Origin: Pedobacter sp. KBS0701
GTDB taxonomy: Bacteria; Bacteroidota; Bacteroidia; Sphingobacteriales; Sphingobacteriaceae
Direction of reading: 5' to 3'
Length of the DNA stretch: 64,000 nucleotides
Assembly (NCBI RefSeq): GCF_005938645.2
Contig: NZ_CP042171.1
Coordinates: 1,488,001 to 1,552,000 of the forward strand
In this document: positions 37,655 to 46,938 of the stretch, piece after piece
Layout of the letters: each line of letters opens with the position of its first letter
How positions within the stretch are numbered: the first letter of the stretch is position 1
Program-made: the position numbers and the translations under genes
Notes under the pieces: model-generated
The model's database searches: none
What the model was told of the DNA's origin: nothing
Seen by the model: the letters and a program-made list of their open reading frames with translations, nothing else

Positions 37655-37975
37655 TAAATATAGAATTGTCATTCTGAGGGATAATTTATTGGATAAAAAT
37701 CGATATGAATGACATATAAAATTTAATTAGGTAATATCCCTCGGGAAATCGTTATTCCCAACCCGATAACTATCGGGTTGATTGGGAACCACGGAGTGCT
37801 CACGAATAGCTTTGAAACAAGGGAATACTTATGAATAATCTTAAAACGTTTGCATTAAGATTAGCTTTGCTGAGCACTTCGTGGTTCCCGCATGCGCGAG
37901 ATCCAATAGCTATCGGATGACGATCGAACCAGTGGATTCTGTCAATGGTAGTGAGCTTTTATTAGGACCTGTTTT
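37655..37975. repeat. Intergenic repeat element, copy 2
   Basis: In the 511-bp spacer 37631-38141, after the DUF4832 gene. It contains GTCATTCTGAGG, CCGATAACTATCGG (37770-37783) and GGGAACCACGGAGTGCTCAC, with the inverse TGAGCACTTCGTGGTTCCCG about 100 bp later, so the element is itself partly palindromic. The latter arm is the reverse complement of a piece at 57832-57868. No coding frame was seen. The remainder up to 38141 holds the promoter of the hybrid regulator, but no -7 motif was recognised. Confidence 0.65.
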
Positions 37976-38141
37976 AAATGTCATACAGCCTGCTAACCGT
38001 TGGCAATCATAGTGCGGGTCTTAACTGAATCCAATCACGATTGATATAAAATCAAATAGAAATCGAAATAAATTTATAGATAAAAATTTTTAATGGTAAT
38101 TTCAAAACTCAAGACTTTACCTGCTTCTGCCTTTTAACCTT

Positions 38142-41100
38142 ATGGATATCCGGAAAATCTCTTATTTGCTATTTTGTTGTTGTGCATTTCTGCTGAAAAG
38201 TGCGGCTGCAATTGATATTTCAAGATATCGGTTCCATGTGATGCCCGAAACATCATATTATGGAGGTATTCAGAGCATCACCAAAGACAGTTTGGGGAGA
38301 ATCTGGTATACTGGTCCGGATGCTGTTTTTATGTACGACGGGAACAGCTTTTATCAGTTGAATGAATTGGCCTCAAAGAGCAATCCCAAGGTAAAATGGG
38401 CTTACGGTTCTCTGGTAACGGATAAAAAGGGTGGGCTATTTTTGGCCACCAATCACGGTTTATTGAAGTTTAACTATGGCCAGTTTAATTTTGATTTGAT
38501 TCTCCCTGGAAAAATCCGTTCGATCTGTGTTCATGACGACGGCAATCTTTATATGCTCTCTGGCGAAAGCCTGTTCATATATGATCGGGAGAAAAAGGTT
38601 TCTAAAAAAATCAAGCTACCTACCAGCAAGTATTTCAATAATGTGATCAGCCTGAAGGGAAATGTTTACCTCTCTCAGGAAAATTTACTTTACAGCTTCG
38701 ATACCAGGGCAGCACGCTTTTCGGTTTTTACCGATCTGGGTCAAACCTCCTTTGCGGTGAACGATGCTGTGGCCTATCAGGGCGATTACTATTTCCTTAC
38801 CCCGCGGGGAGGCATTTTCGTGACCGATGCTAAAGGTGTAATTAAGAAAAATATCCCAATAGCTGCTCCGGGTAACCAGACCACTATGGCTAAAAAAATC
38901 TTTATTGACCAGGTGGGCATGATGTGGGTAGCCACACAGTCGGGGCTGATGCTTTATGATCCGCAAACCCACGTCAGCAAGCTGCTTAAAATGAACCTGA
39001 ACGATGCGTTTTCGCTGCCAAATAACTCTATATGGACCATTTACGGTGACCCGGATCAGGGTGCCTGGATTGGTACTTATGGAGGTAAAATTGCTTATTG
39101 TTCACTTTACGATGCTTATGTCCGATATTTTACACCCAGCCCGGGCGGACTAAACCACCCGGTAGTAAGTGGTTTTCAGGAAGATGATCTGGGCAATGTT
39201 TGGATTGCTACAGAGGGCGGTGGGCTCAACTATTGGAACAGGAAGGATGATACTTTTCGCCATTTTACCAAGGCAGAAGCCAATTCCATCAATTCTAACA
39301 TGGTTAAGCGCTTAAAATTTGATCCCGGGCGAAAAAACTTATTTATTTCTTCTTTCAACGGGGGTATTTCTGCCTATGAAATGGCTACAAAGCGTTTCAG
39401 TAACCTTAACATCCTTTTACCCGGAAGCAAACAGCCTTTAACAGTGTATGATTTTGTACGTGATGCGGACGGAACCTGGTGGATGACTGATCCCGATAAA
39501 AACTTTTTCCACCGGAAGAAAAGCCAGGCAACAGAAACGGAGATGGTTAAACTTATCGCGGCTAATGGCCAGGCGCTGGACCTGGAAATTGAGGCGATTT
39601 CGCTCGACAAGCAGCAGCATCTTCGTCTGGTTAGCCATCAGGGCCTGTATATCGCAGATCCAAAAACGCTTAAAGTGCTGCGACATTATGTGATCAAAAA
39701 TGGCCCTTATTCGGTAAATCACCTTTGCAGCTATTATGAAGCATCAAATGGAGACCTTTGGCTCGGTACTTCGGGAAGAGGTGTCAATATTTTAAAAAAA
39801 GACGGGCGTTACCTTAATTTTAACAGTACCAATGGTTTTCTTCCTAAAATTGTTTTTGGTATTCTTGAAGACGATGTTTCAGGAAATATTTGGTTTAGCA
39901 CCAATGAAGGATTATACTTTTTCGATCAAAAAACTCAAAAGTTTGAAAAAGCCAGGTTTTATAAAGCAAACAGTTGTGGTTCTTTTTATTTACGGTCGGC
40001 CTATAAAACCAAAAATGGAGAGATGTTATTTGGAGGTACAAACGGGTTTTTACTTTTTGATCCGCAATACCTCAACAAAAACCTGCAAAAATCAAGGGTG
40101 TTTTTTACCAGCTTATTAATCAACAACCAGCAGGTAAGCAATGCCTCCAAAGATTCTCCATTAGTCACAGACATTTCTACGCTAAGCAATCACAATGAGC
40201 GAAGGATTTCACTTTCCAGTAAGCAGTCGAATATTGAAATCCGTTTTTCGTCAAATAGCTATTTATCTGCAGATAAAAATCAATTTTCGTATCGCATGGT
40301 TGGCTTAAGTGATAAATGGCTTAAGATGAATACCAGTCAACACGCTGTTCAGTTTTTTAATTTGCCAGGTGGAGATTACATTTTTGAAATCAAGGCCTCC
40401 AACAATGACGGACTCTGGGGTGACGAAATTTCTAGACTCTATTTTCATGTAAATCCACCATTTTTCTTGTCCTGGTGGGCCTATTCCATTTACACTTTAA
40501 TTGCACTGGGGCTTTTGTTTTTCATCATGCGGTATTATACCAATAAGAAGGTTTTTAAGGAACGACTGGCTTTGGAAGTGCTGAAAGAACAGAATATGCG
40601 GGATTTAAACCAGGCGAGAACAGATTTTTTTACTAATATTTCCCATGACCTCAAAACCCCGCTTACCCTGGTACTTGAACCACTGAAGCAGTTAAAAGAA
40701 ACTGTTCAGAAAAATGACCATGCAACAGGTTATATGCAATTAATTGAGAAAAATGTTGCCCGCATACAGCGTACGATCAGTCAGTTGCTACGTTTTAGAG
40801 AGATCGAAAGTCAGAAAGTGACCCTAAATCCTCAGGTTGGTGATTTTATCAGTTTTGTGCACGATGTTTTTGGCCTTTTTGAGCTCTACGCGAACAAAAA
40901 AGAAATAGAAACCAATATCACTGCCCACGAAGACCATTTATTTGTAGCCTTCGATTATGATGTTATTGAAAAGATTTTGACCAATCTTTTCTCGAATGCC
41001 TTAAAATATACTTCAAACAAGGGCTATGTAGGGGTAAGGATTTATCAATCTACGACCGAAGAGCAGTTGCGGCCAGGTGTTGAGCCAGATCACCTTGAAC

Positions 41101-42224
41101 GGGAATACATCTCTGTAGAGGTGTTAAATACCAGTATAGGCTTTTCAGAAGAGCAGATTGCAACATTATTCACCTCCTTTAACCGGTTATCGTCTTACCG
41201 CCCTACTTTTGAAGAAAGCTCGGGCCTTGGCCTTGCCATTGTAAAAGAACTGGTTGATGCCATTGAAGGAAAAATCTGGATGGTAAATAAAACCAATAAA
41301 GTCTCTTTTACCATGATGCTCCCGCTTAAAAAAGAAGCAGGCTCCGGCGATATGCAGTCGAACGTATACGATTATACCATCTCTGAAATTGACGATATCC
41401 TCTTAGAAGCCGAAGAACCCGGCCATTCACTAAAGAATGTCAGGAAATCTACCAGCATTTTATTAATTGATGATGATCCTAACCTAAGAAACTATCTGGA
41501 ACGCAGGTTATCTGAAAAGTATAATGTATACCTAGCCAGCGATGGTATGGAGGGCATTATTAAGGCTGAAAAAATCTACCCTCAATTAATCATTACCGAT
41601 CTGGTGATGCCCAATACCAATGGATTTGAGGTATGCAGCCATTTGCGGCAGAACTTTAAAACCAGCCATATTCCTATTGTCATGATTTCGGGCATGGGCG
41701 ATGTACACCAGAATAAAACTAAAGCGCTGGAACATGGCGCAACGGTTTTTATTGATAAACCTTTTGAAGTAGAATACCTTATTCAGCAGATTGATACCAT
41801 CTTGAAAAATCAGCAGGAGATGAGGGAAATGTACAGCAAGCGGTTGGTAGTCGATCCTGCTAATGTGACCATTACTTCTATGGATGAGGAATTGCTGATT
41901 AAGGCCATGAAGTTTATTGAGCAGAATATGGCCAATCCGAATTACTCTGTCGACGATTTTGTGTCTGATATGAACACTGGAAGAACAATCCTGTACCAAA
42001 AGATCAATGATATAGTGGGCATGTCTATCAAAGAATTTATTCTAAACATCAGACTGAAAAGAAGTGCCTACTTGCTTGAACATGCAGATTTAACAGTAGC
42101 AGAAGTAGCTTATCAAACCGGGTTTAACAACGCGAAATATTTTAGTGTTTGCTTCAAAAAACAATTTGAAGCCAGTCCATCTGAATATAAGAAACGCTAT
42201 AGTTCAGAGAGTAATACCGTTTAA
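38142..42224 (+). CDS. Hybrid two-component system sensor-regulator (HTCS)
   Basis: A 1360-residue inner-membrane one-polypeptide regulator. Signal peptide; periplasmic two-propeller sensor of Reg_prop repeats (about 25-670, e.g. DSLGRIWYTGPDAVF, DDLGNVWIATEGGGLN, SNGDLWLGTSGRGVN); Y_Y_Y beta domain (about 690-770). Then a membrane helix (about 775-800), HisKA with ISHDLKTPLT (His about 835), HATPase with NALKYTSNKG and SSGLGLAIVKEL, receiver with LLIDDD, phosphoacceptor Asp about 1153 in IITDLVMP and IDKPF, and a C-terminal AraC domain (about 1255-1355). The G1 box reads NTSIGF, not the usual D/N-x-G-x-G, so autokinase strength is uncertain. It senses an oligosaccharide and probably binds the four regulon boxes. 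No box lies before its own gene. Confidence 0.96.
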   Translation: MDIRKISYLLFCCCAFLLKSAAAIDISRYRFHVMPETSYYGGIQSITKDSLGRIWYTGPDAVFMYDGNSFYQLNELASKSNPKVKWAYGSLVTDKKGGLFLATNHGLLKFNYGQFNFDLILPGKIRSICVHDDGNLYMLSGESLFIYDREKKVSKKIKLPTSKYFNNVISLKGNVYLSQENLLYSFDTRAARFSVFTDLGQTSFAVNDAVAYQGDYYFLTPRGGIFVTDAKGVIKKNIPIAAPGNQTTMAKKIFIDQVGMMWVATQSGLMLYDPQTHVSKLLKMNLNDAFSLPNNSIWTIYGDPDQGAWIGTYGGKIAYCSLYDAYVRYFTPSPGGLNHPVVSGFQEDDLGNVWIATEGGGLNYWNRKDDTFRHFTKAEANSINSNMVKRLKFDPGRKNLFISSFNGGISAYEMATKRFSNLNILLPGSKQPLTVYDFVRDADGTWWMTDPDKNFFHRKKSQATETEMVKLIAANGQALDLEIEAISLDKQQHLRLVSHQGLYIADPKTLKVLRHYVIKNGPYSVNHLCSYYEASNGDLWLGTSGRGVNILKKDGRYLNFNSTNGFLPKIVFGILEDDVSGNIWFSTNEGLYFFDQKTQKFEKARFYKANSCGSFYLRSAYKTKNGEMLFGGTNGFLLFDPQYLNKNLQKSRVFFTSLLINNQQVSNASKDSPLVTDISTLSNHNERRISLSSKQSNIEIRFSSNSYLSADKNQFSYRMVGLSDKWLKMNTSQHAVQFFNLPGGDYIFEIKASNNDGLWGDEISRLYFHVNPPFFLSWWAYSIYTLIALGLLFFIMRYYTNKKVFKERLALEVLKEQNMRDLNQARTDFFTNISHDLKTPLTLVLEPLKQLKETVQKNDHATGYMQLIEKNVARIQRTISQLLRFREIESQKVTLNPQVGDFISFVHDVFGLFELYANKKEIETNITAHEDHLFVAFDYDVIEKILTNLFSNALKYTSNKGYVGVRIYQSTTEEQLRPGVEPDHLEREYISVEVLNTSIGFSEEQIATLFTSFNRLSSYRPTFEESSGLGLAIVKELVDAIEGKIWMVNKTNKVSFTMMLPLKKEAGSGDMQSNVYDYTISEIDDILLEAEEPGHSLKNVRKSTSILLIDDDPNLRNYLERRLSEKYNVYLASDGMEGIIKAEKIYPQLIITDLVMPNTNGFEVCSHLRQNFKTSHIPIVMISGMGDVHQNKTKALEHGATVFIDKPFEVEYLIQQIDTILKNQQEMREMYSKRLVVDPANVTITSMDEELLIKAMKFIEQNMANPNYSVDDFVSDMNTGRTILYQKINDIVGMSIKEFILNIRLKRSAYLLEHADLTVAEVAYQTGFNNAKYFSVCFKKQFEASPSEYKKRYSSESNTV

Positions 42225-42337
42225 AACGCATGCCGGGCATATAATCTACCGTTAGCAGCTAATAAGCTGGTTTAGTATAATATCTATAAAAGGGGCTATT
42301 GAATTATTGAAGCCCTGCAATTAACCAAATAAAACAC

Positions 42338-43450
42338 ATGAATCGTTTAAAAATTTTTCTCTTTATTTTATTTACAACCGGCCTTTTGTGTACACTGCCA
42401 GGGCAGCAAGTCTTTGCGCAACATCAACTCAAGGGGATGCATCCGCAACAACAGATTGATTTTGTTAAAAAGCAGATCAAAGCCAAAAAAGAGCCTTATC
42501 TGTCTGCTTATAAAGCGTTGATAATCAAAGCAGATTCAGCGCTGCAAGTGACACAACATGCAGTTGAAGATTTCAGTATTCCGGGCTTCTATTCAGACAA
42601 GGAAACACACCGCAGAACTTCTCTGGCCCTCCAGGTTGATGGTTTTTCAGCTTATAGTTGCGCCTTGGCTTATCAGCTGAGTGGGAAAACAAAATATGCT
42701 GATAAAGCAGTTTATTTTCTAAATGCCTGGGCATCCATTAATAAAAAGTATTCTCAATTGGATGGTTCGCTCGTGATGTCATACTCTGGTACCACCTTAA
42801 TGATCAGCGCCGATTTGCTCAAGGACTATAAAAGATGGCAGCCCAGGGACGTAACGCAGTTTAAATGGTGGACTAAAAATGTATTTCGTGCTGCTGCAAA
42901 CAGCATCCGGTATCGGAATAATAACTCTGGCGATTGGTCCCGTTTTGCCTCTCTCCTTGCTGATACCTACCTGGAAGACCATGAAGATCTGCAGCAAAAC
43001 ATTAACTTGATTAAAAAGGACCTTTTTGATAAGATTGCTCCAGATGGCTACCTGGTGGAAGAAGTAAAGCGCCAGGGAAAGGGTATTTGGTATACTTATT
43101 TTTCTTTGGCACCGCTCACTGCATCCAGTTGGATAATCTATAACCACACGGGTGAAAACCTTTTTGAAGCCTCGAAGGATGGTGCATCATTTAAAAAGGC
43201 GCTTGATTATTTGTTTTACTACAATCAACACCCTAAAGAGTGGAAATTTTTCAAAAATCCGGATACAGGATCTGTCCGTACAATAACAGGCTTCTGGCCG
43301 GCCAACCTGCTGGAGGCGATGAATGGAATTTACCCTTCGCCGCAATTTGATGACTTTCTTACTCCATACCGTCCCATTATGTATACCACACATGATTATG
43401 CCTGGACATTCCCAACCCTCATGCCTTTACGTTTAAACGGATACCAATAA
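42338..43450 (+). CDS. Alginate-lyase-fold polysaccharide lyase (PL5/PL38-like)
   Basis: A 370-residue secreted protein (signal peptide ending VFAQ-HQ). It matches the alginate lyase (alpha/alpha)-toroid domain: RTSLALQVDGFSAYSCALAY, YADKAVYFLNAWASI, LVMSYSGTTLMISADLL, RYRNNNSGDWSRF and DEDLQQNI-like HEDLQQNINLIKKDLFDKIA, then QGKGIWYTYFSLAPLT. The PL5 catalytic block NNHxxW is here NNNSGDW, so the family is not strictly PL5; PL38 (which includes glucuronan lyases) is a plausible but unproven home. Beta-elimination would yield unsaturated uronyl ends for the GH88 and GH105 enzymes. It starts 113 bp after the HTCS stop and heads a tight four-gene group. Confidence 0.75.
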   Translation: MNRLKIFLFILFTTGLLCTLPGQQVFAQHQLKGMHPQQQIDFVKKQIKAKKEPYLSAYKALIIKADSALQVTQHAVEDFSIPGFYSDKETHRRTSLALQVDGFSAYSCALAYQLSGKTKYADKAVYFLNAWASINKKYSQLDGSLVMSYSGTTLMISADLLKDYKRWQPRDVTQFKWWTKNVFRAAANSIRYRNNNSGDWSRFASLLADTYLEDHEDLQQNINLIKKDLFDKIAPDGYLVEEVKRQGKGIWYTYFSLAPLTASSWIIYNHTGENLFEASKDGASFKKALDYLFYYNQHPKEWKFFKNPDTGSVRTITGFWPANLLEAMNGIYPSPQFDDFLTPYRPIMYTTHDYAWTFPTLMPLRLNGYQ

Positions 43451-43460
43451 ATTATTCACC

Positions 43461-44324
43461 ATGAAAAAACATTTATTTAAACCATTATTGCTTGGCTGTG
43501 CTTTCTGCATCAGTTTATCTGCAAATGCGCAGCAAAAAAAACATCCTAAGCCTCCTGCACTCCGTGCCAATGGATACAAATTGGTATGGGCCGAAGAATT
43601 TAACAGCAATGGCGCACCCAATCCGGCTAACTGGACTTATGAACTCGGATTTGAACGCAATGAAGAATCTCAATGGTATCAACGGGAAAATGCAAGGTGT
43701 GAAAACGGAAAACTAATCCTTGAGGCCAAAAGAGAGAAAAAGGCAAATCCTAACTTTAAGGAGGGAAGCAGCGACTGGAAAAAGAATAGGAGAGAAGCCG
43801 ATTATACTTCTGCCAGTATCAAAACACAAGGATTGCACAGCTGGCTTTACGGCAGGTTTGTAATGCGCGGCAAAATCGATATCCGCGAAGGCATTTGGCC
43901 AGCCTGGTGGACACTGGGAACAAAAGGATCCTGGCCTGCAACCGGTGAAATCGATATCATGGAATACTACCGGAAAAAACTCCTCGCCAATATCGCTTTT
44001 ATGGGTTCGGATAGAAAAGATTCCTGGTTTAGCACAGAGAAAAATATAGATTCCCTGGGTGGTCGGGCATGGTCAGATCAATTTCACATCTGGCGAATGG
44101 ACTGGGATGAAAACAGCATTGCGCTTTATGTTGACAACCAGCTTTTAAATAAGGTATCATTAGACCGGTTAGTAAACCAGAATGGCACCAATATTAATCC
44201 TTTTAAACAACCGCATTATATGCTGCTCGATTTGGCAATAGGGGGTAAACAGGGTGGAGATCCCTCAAAGACTACATTCCCGGCAAGGTTCGAAGTAGAT
44301 TATATCAGGGTTTATCAAAAATAA
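43461..44324 (+). CDS. GH16 endo-glycanase, secreted
   Basis: A 287-residue family 16 enzyme with signal peptide (cleavage near ANAQ-QK). It shows YKLVWAEEFNSNGAPN, WYQRENARCENGKLILEAKR, YTSASIKTQGLHSWLYGRFV, the catalytic block GEIDIMEYY (nucleophile Glu about 163, Asp about 165, acid/base Glu about 168) and ARFEVDYIRVYQK at the end. The EIDIME spacing with a beta-bulge is that of laminarinase-type GH16 (cutting beta-1,3 or beta-1,3/1,4-glucans; some relatives cut beta-1,3-galactan). It has no carbohydrate-binding module. It lies 10 bp after the lyase, 11 bp before GH105. Substrate bond is inferred only. Confidence 0.92.
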   Translation: MKKHLFKPLLLGCAFCISLSANAQQKKHPKPPALRANGYKLVWAEEFNSNGAPNPANWTYELGFERNEESQWYQRENARCENGKLILEAKREKKANPNFKEGSSDWKKNRREADYTSASIKTQGLHSWLYGRFVMRGKIDIREGIWPAWWTLGTKGSWPATGEIDIMEYYRKKLLANIAFMGSDRKDSWFSTEKNIDSLGGRAWSDQFHIWRMDWDENSIALYVDNQLLNKVSLDRLVNQNGTNINPFKQPHYMLLDLAIGGKQGGDPSKTTFPARFEVDYIRVYQK

Positions 44325-44335
44325 TCAATTAAGAA

Positions 44336-45487
44336 ATGAAAGATATGAATTTAAAACAACTGCTTCTGATTTTAGTATTTAGCTGTTACAGCGGACTTAG
44401 CGCCTTTTCAGGTGAAACACCTGTAAAAAGGGATTCTACTTTAGAAACCACAAACATTTTTAAAACGATGCAGCGGGTTGCAGACTGGCAATTAAATACC
44501 TGGAAGAATAAGGGATTTAATCATCGAAAAGCAGATTGGACCAATGGTGCCTGCTACACGGGCATTTTTGCTTTTGGTAACCTGAAGGGCAATGAACATT
44601 ACCTGAAAACGCTGGTTGATATTGGCGATGAGCTAGGCTGGAATACCGGGCATTTGCGCTTTCATGCAGATGATTATTGCGTAGGACAAACTTATGCACA
44701 ACTCTACATTAAGTTCAAAAAGAAAAAGATGATTGCACCTTTTATTTTGCAGGCCGATAGTATCATCAGCCAACCCCATAACGAACCTTTGAACTGGAAA
44801 AACAATATCCAAAAAAGAGAGTGGGCCTGGTGTGATGCGCTTTTCATGGGACCTCCTTCTCTGGCATACCTGAGTACCGCTACCAAAAACGAAAAGTACC
44901 TGAATACGGCTGTTAAATTGTGGTGGAAGACAACCGAATTTTTATATGATCCTGAGGAGAAGCTGTTTTTTCGGGATGAGAGTTTCTTTAATAAAAGGGA
45001 GAAAAACGGGCAAAAAATATTTTGGTCGAGAGGCAATGGATGGGTTTTAGCTGGTCTGGTAAGGGTATTGGAGAATATGCCGAAAAACCACCCGGATAGA
45101 AATAAACTGGTTCAGCTTTATAAAGATATGGTATCCAGGGTTGCCGGATTACAGCAGTCAGATGGTAGCTGGCATGCTTCATTATTAGATCCTGCGAGTT
45201 TCCCGGTTGAGGAGATGAGCGGTACCGGCTTTTTTTGCTATGCTATTGCCTGGGGTTTAAATCATGGTATTTTAGAAAAGCAGCAATATCTTCCTGTTGT
45301 AGAAAAATCATGGAAAGCCCTGGCTTCTGCTGTTCATGAAGATGGTATGCTGGGGTATGTACAGCCAATTGGTGCAAGTCCGGATGCCGTAAATGCCAGT
45401 AGTACCGAGGTTTATGGCGTGGGCGCATTTTTGCTGGCAGGAACTCAATTGTACGAATACCTGAAGAAGCCAAAACAGGCACATTAA
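44336..45487 (+). CDS. GH105 unsaturated uronyl hydrolase
   Basis: A 383-residue protein with a signal peptide. Motifs of family 105: MQRVADWQLN, FHADDYCVGQTYAQLY, WAWCDALFMGPPSLAYLS (catalytic Asp about 167), FWSRGNGWVLAGLVRVLE, LDPASFPVEEMSGTGFFCYA and VNASSTEVYGVGAFLLAG. Members take off 4,5-unsaturated uronic acid from lyase products, classically rhamnogalacturonan but also other uronides. Together with GH88 it gives the locus two unsaturated-uronyl activities. ATG 44336 was chosen; 44345 is equally possible. 10 bp to the DUF4886 gene. Confidence 0.93.
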   Translation: MKDMNLKQLLLILVFSCYSGLSAFSGETPVKRDSTLETTNIFKTMQRVADWQLNTWKNKGFNHRKADWTNGACYTGIFAFGNLKGNEHYLKTLVDIGDELGWNTGHLRFHADDYCVGQTYAQLYIKFKKKKMIAPFILQADSIISQPHNEPLNWKNNIQKREWAWCDALFMGPPSLAYLSTATKNEKYLNTAVKLWWKTTEFLYDPEEKLFFRDESFFNKREKNGQKIFWSRGNGWVLAGLVRVLENMPKNHPDRNKLVQLYKDMVSRVAGLQQSDGSWHASLLDPASFPVEEMSGTGFFCYAIAWGLNHGILEKQQYLPVVEKSWKALASAVHEDGMLGYVQPIGASPDAVNASSTEVYGVGAFLLAGTQLYEYLKKPKQAH

Positions 45488-45497
45488 AATTATTGAT

Positions 45498-46442
45498 ATG
45501 AAGATTAATATGAAACTATGGTTTCCGGCTTTAGTTAGGTTCAGCATTCATTTTCTGCTATTGATTTGCCTGGCTGCAAATGTTTCTGCTCAAACCCGGC
45601 GGGATACATTACGCTTATTTATTATAGGCAATAGCTTTTCCCAAAATGCATCCACCTTTTTGCCGCAACTGGCAAAAGAAAGAGGAAAAACGCTCATTAT
45701 CGGGCGCGCTGAACTTGGAGGGCATTCACTTGAGCAGCATTGGGGTTATGTAGAAAAAGCAGAAGCCGATCCTGATGACCCCAAGGGAAAACCTTACAGC
45801 GGAAAATCATTAAAAATGTTGTTGAGCCAAGGGAAATGGGATATTGTTACTATCCAGCAGTATTCTTTCCTTTCGGCAGACTCCTCCAGCTACTATCCCT
45901 ATGCCGGCAAACTAATTGCCTATGTTAAGGCGTTGCAACCTCAGGCGCGTATTGTCATCCATCAAACCTGGGCGTACCGTACCGATGCAAAGAAGTTTGG
46001 GCGTATAGCCGAAGGCAAACCCGCAATGAGCCAGAAGGAAATGTGGCAGAAATCACGTGCGGCTTATCATCTCCTGGCAAAGCGGATCAATGCCCGGATT
46101 TTACCAGTGGGTGATGCTTTTGAAGTCGTGGCTAACCACAAAAAATATGGCTTCAAACCCGATCTTTTATTTAATTATAATCAGCCTACAGCTCCAAATC
46201 TACCAGATCAAACCCATTCGATCAACATCGGGTACTTCTGGAGTAAAAAAGAGCTGGTGTTCGATCCTAATCATGCCAACGATGCAGGGAAATACTTAGG
46301 TGGATTAATCTGGTATGGCATCCTGTTTGATGATTCAGTTAAAAATATACGGTTTAAGCCAGAAACAGTCTCCGAAGAATTTGCCCGATATCTTCGTAAA
46401 GTGGCAGCCCATACCATAAGTAAAAAACAGCCCGTAAAATAA
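45498..46442 (+). CDS. DUF4886 SGNH-hydrolase-like secreted protein
   Basis: A 314-residue protein with signal peptide (cleavage near VSAQ-TR). The N-terminal IGNSFSQNAS holds a Ser in the position of the SGNH block I, GGHSLEQHW follows, WDIVTIQQYSFLSA is block-III like, and the C-terminal DPNHANDAGKYLGGL shows the Asp-x-x-His pair of block V. This makes a carbohydrate esterase (deacetylase) plausible, acting on acetylated oligosaccharides from the same locus. Substrate unknown. It is the last gene of the lyase group; box 3 lies 89 bp after its stop. Confidence 0.82.
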   Translation: MKINMKLWFPALVRFSIHFLLLICLAANVSAQTRRDTLRLFIIGNSFSQNASTFLPQLAKERGKTLIIGRAELGGHSLEQHWGYVEKAEADPDDPKGKPYSGKSLKMLLSQGKWDIVTIQQYSFLSADSSSYYPYAGKLIAYVKALQPQARIVIHQTWAYRTDAKKFGRIAEGKPAMSQKEMWQKSRAAYHLLAKRINARILPVGDAFEVVANHKKYGFKPDLLFNYNQPTAPNLPDQTHSINIGYFWSKKELVFDPNHANDAGKYLGGLIWYGILFDDSVKNIRFKPETVSEEFARYLRKVAAHTISKKQPVK

Positions 46443-46531
46443 TTGGCGATGCTCATCCTCATTCCATTTGGGCTATTTTCGGTTCGCAAATCTCAAACTT
46501 TTCGAAAATAAATTGCAGAAATTACTCATCC

Positions 46532-46595
46532 GTACAAAAACAAACCATTTCCGTACAAAAGTGAACCCTCTGAAGCAGATAAGCATATAGATTTG
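46532..46595 (+). promoter_or_regulatory. Regulon box 3 plus -7 promoter element
   Basis: Half-sites GTACAAAAACAAACC (46532-46546) and GTACAAAAGTGAACC (46553-46567), linked by ATTTCC, followed by C at 46568. The -7 element TAGATTTG is at 46588-46595, 19 bp after the box. It drives the two SusC/SusD pairs and the CE15-like gene. A lone degenerate half-site GATAAAAACTGAACCC lies further down in the leader (46820-46835). Confidence 0.88.
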
Positions 46596-46938
46596 TGTTA
46601 ACCAAATAATAAACCTAACTAAGTATGACAACCCATTTCCCAACTATTCCCGCTATTGCAAACGAGGAAAACACAAAATCTGAATTACGAGCCAGTACAT
46701 TGATAAGGCCCTTCCGTTTAATTATCATTTCCCGGCATCATGTTTAGCTTAAAAGTCTGCATCAAATTCAATAAAAATGCTTTTGTACTGCTTTCCTATC
46801 TCCTTTCCTAAATTCAGCTGATAAAAACTGAACCCTTTTAGAGAATTTACGAGGACACCTGTAAGGTATCCTGGAGATTCGTTATGCACGAAAGTGGAAG
46901 TATTTATAATCTTATAACTCTAACCATATATCAGATAG
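46596..46938 (+). promoter_or_regulatory. 5' leader with short ORF, block 3
   Basis: About 340 nt of untranslated leader before SusC. A 40-codon ORF (46625-46747, MTTHFPTIPA...) begins 30 nt after the -7 element. The leader ends with CTAACCATATATCA (46920-46933), identical to the copy before SusC of block 2, 5 nt before the start codon. No known riboswitch was recognised. Confidence 0.4.

Noticed and set aside
46781..46788. TTTTGTAC (inverse half-site) in the block 3 leader
   Set aside because: The inverse strand lacks the AACC part and there is no partner half-site; taken as chance.
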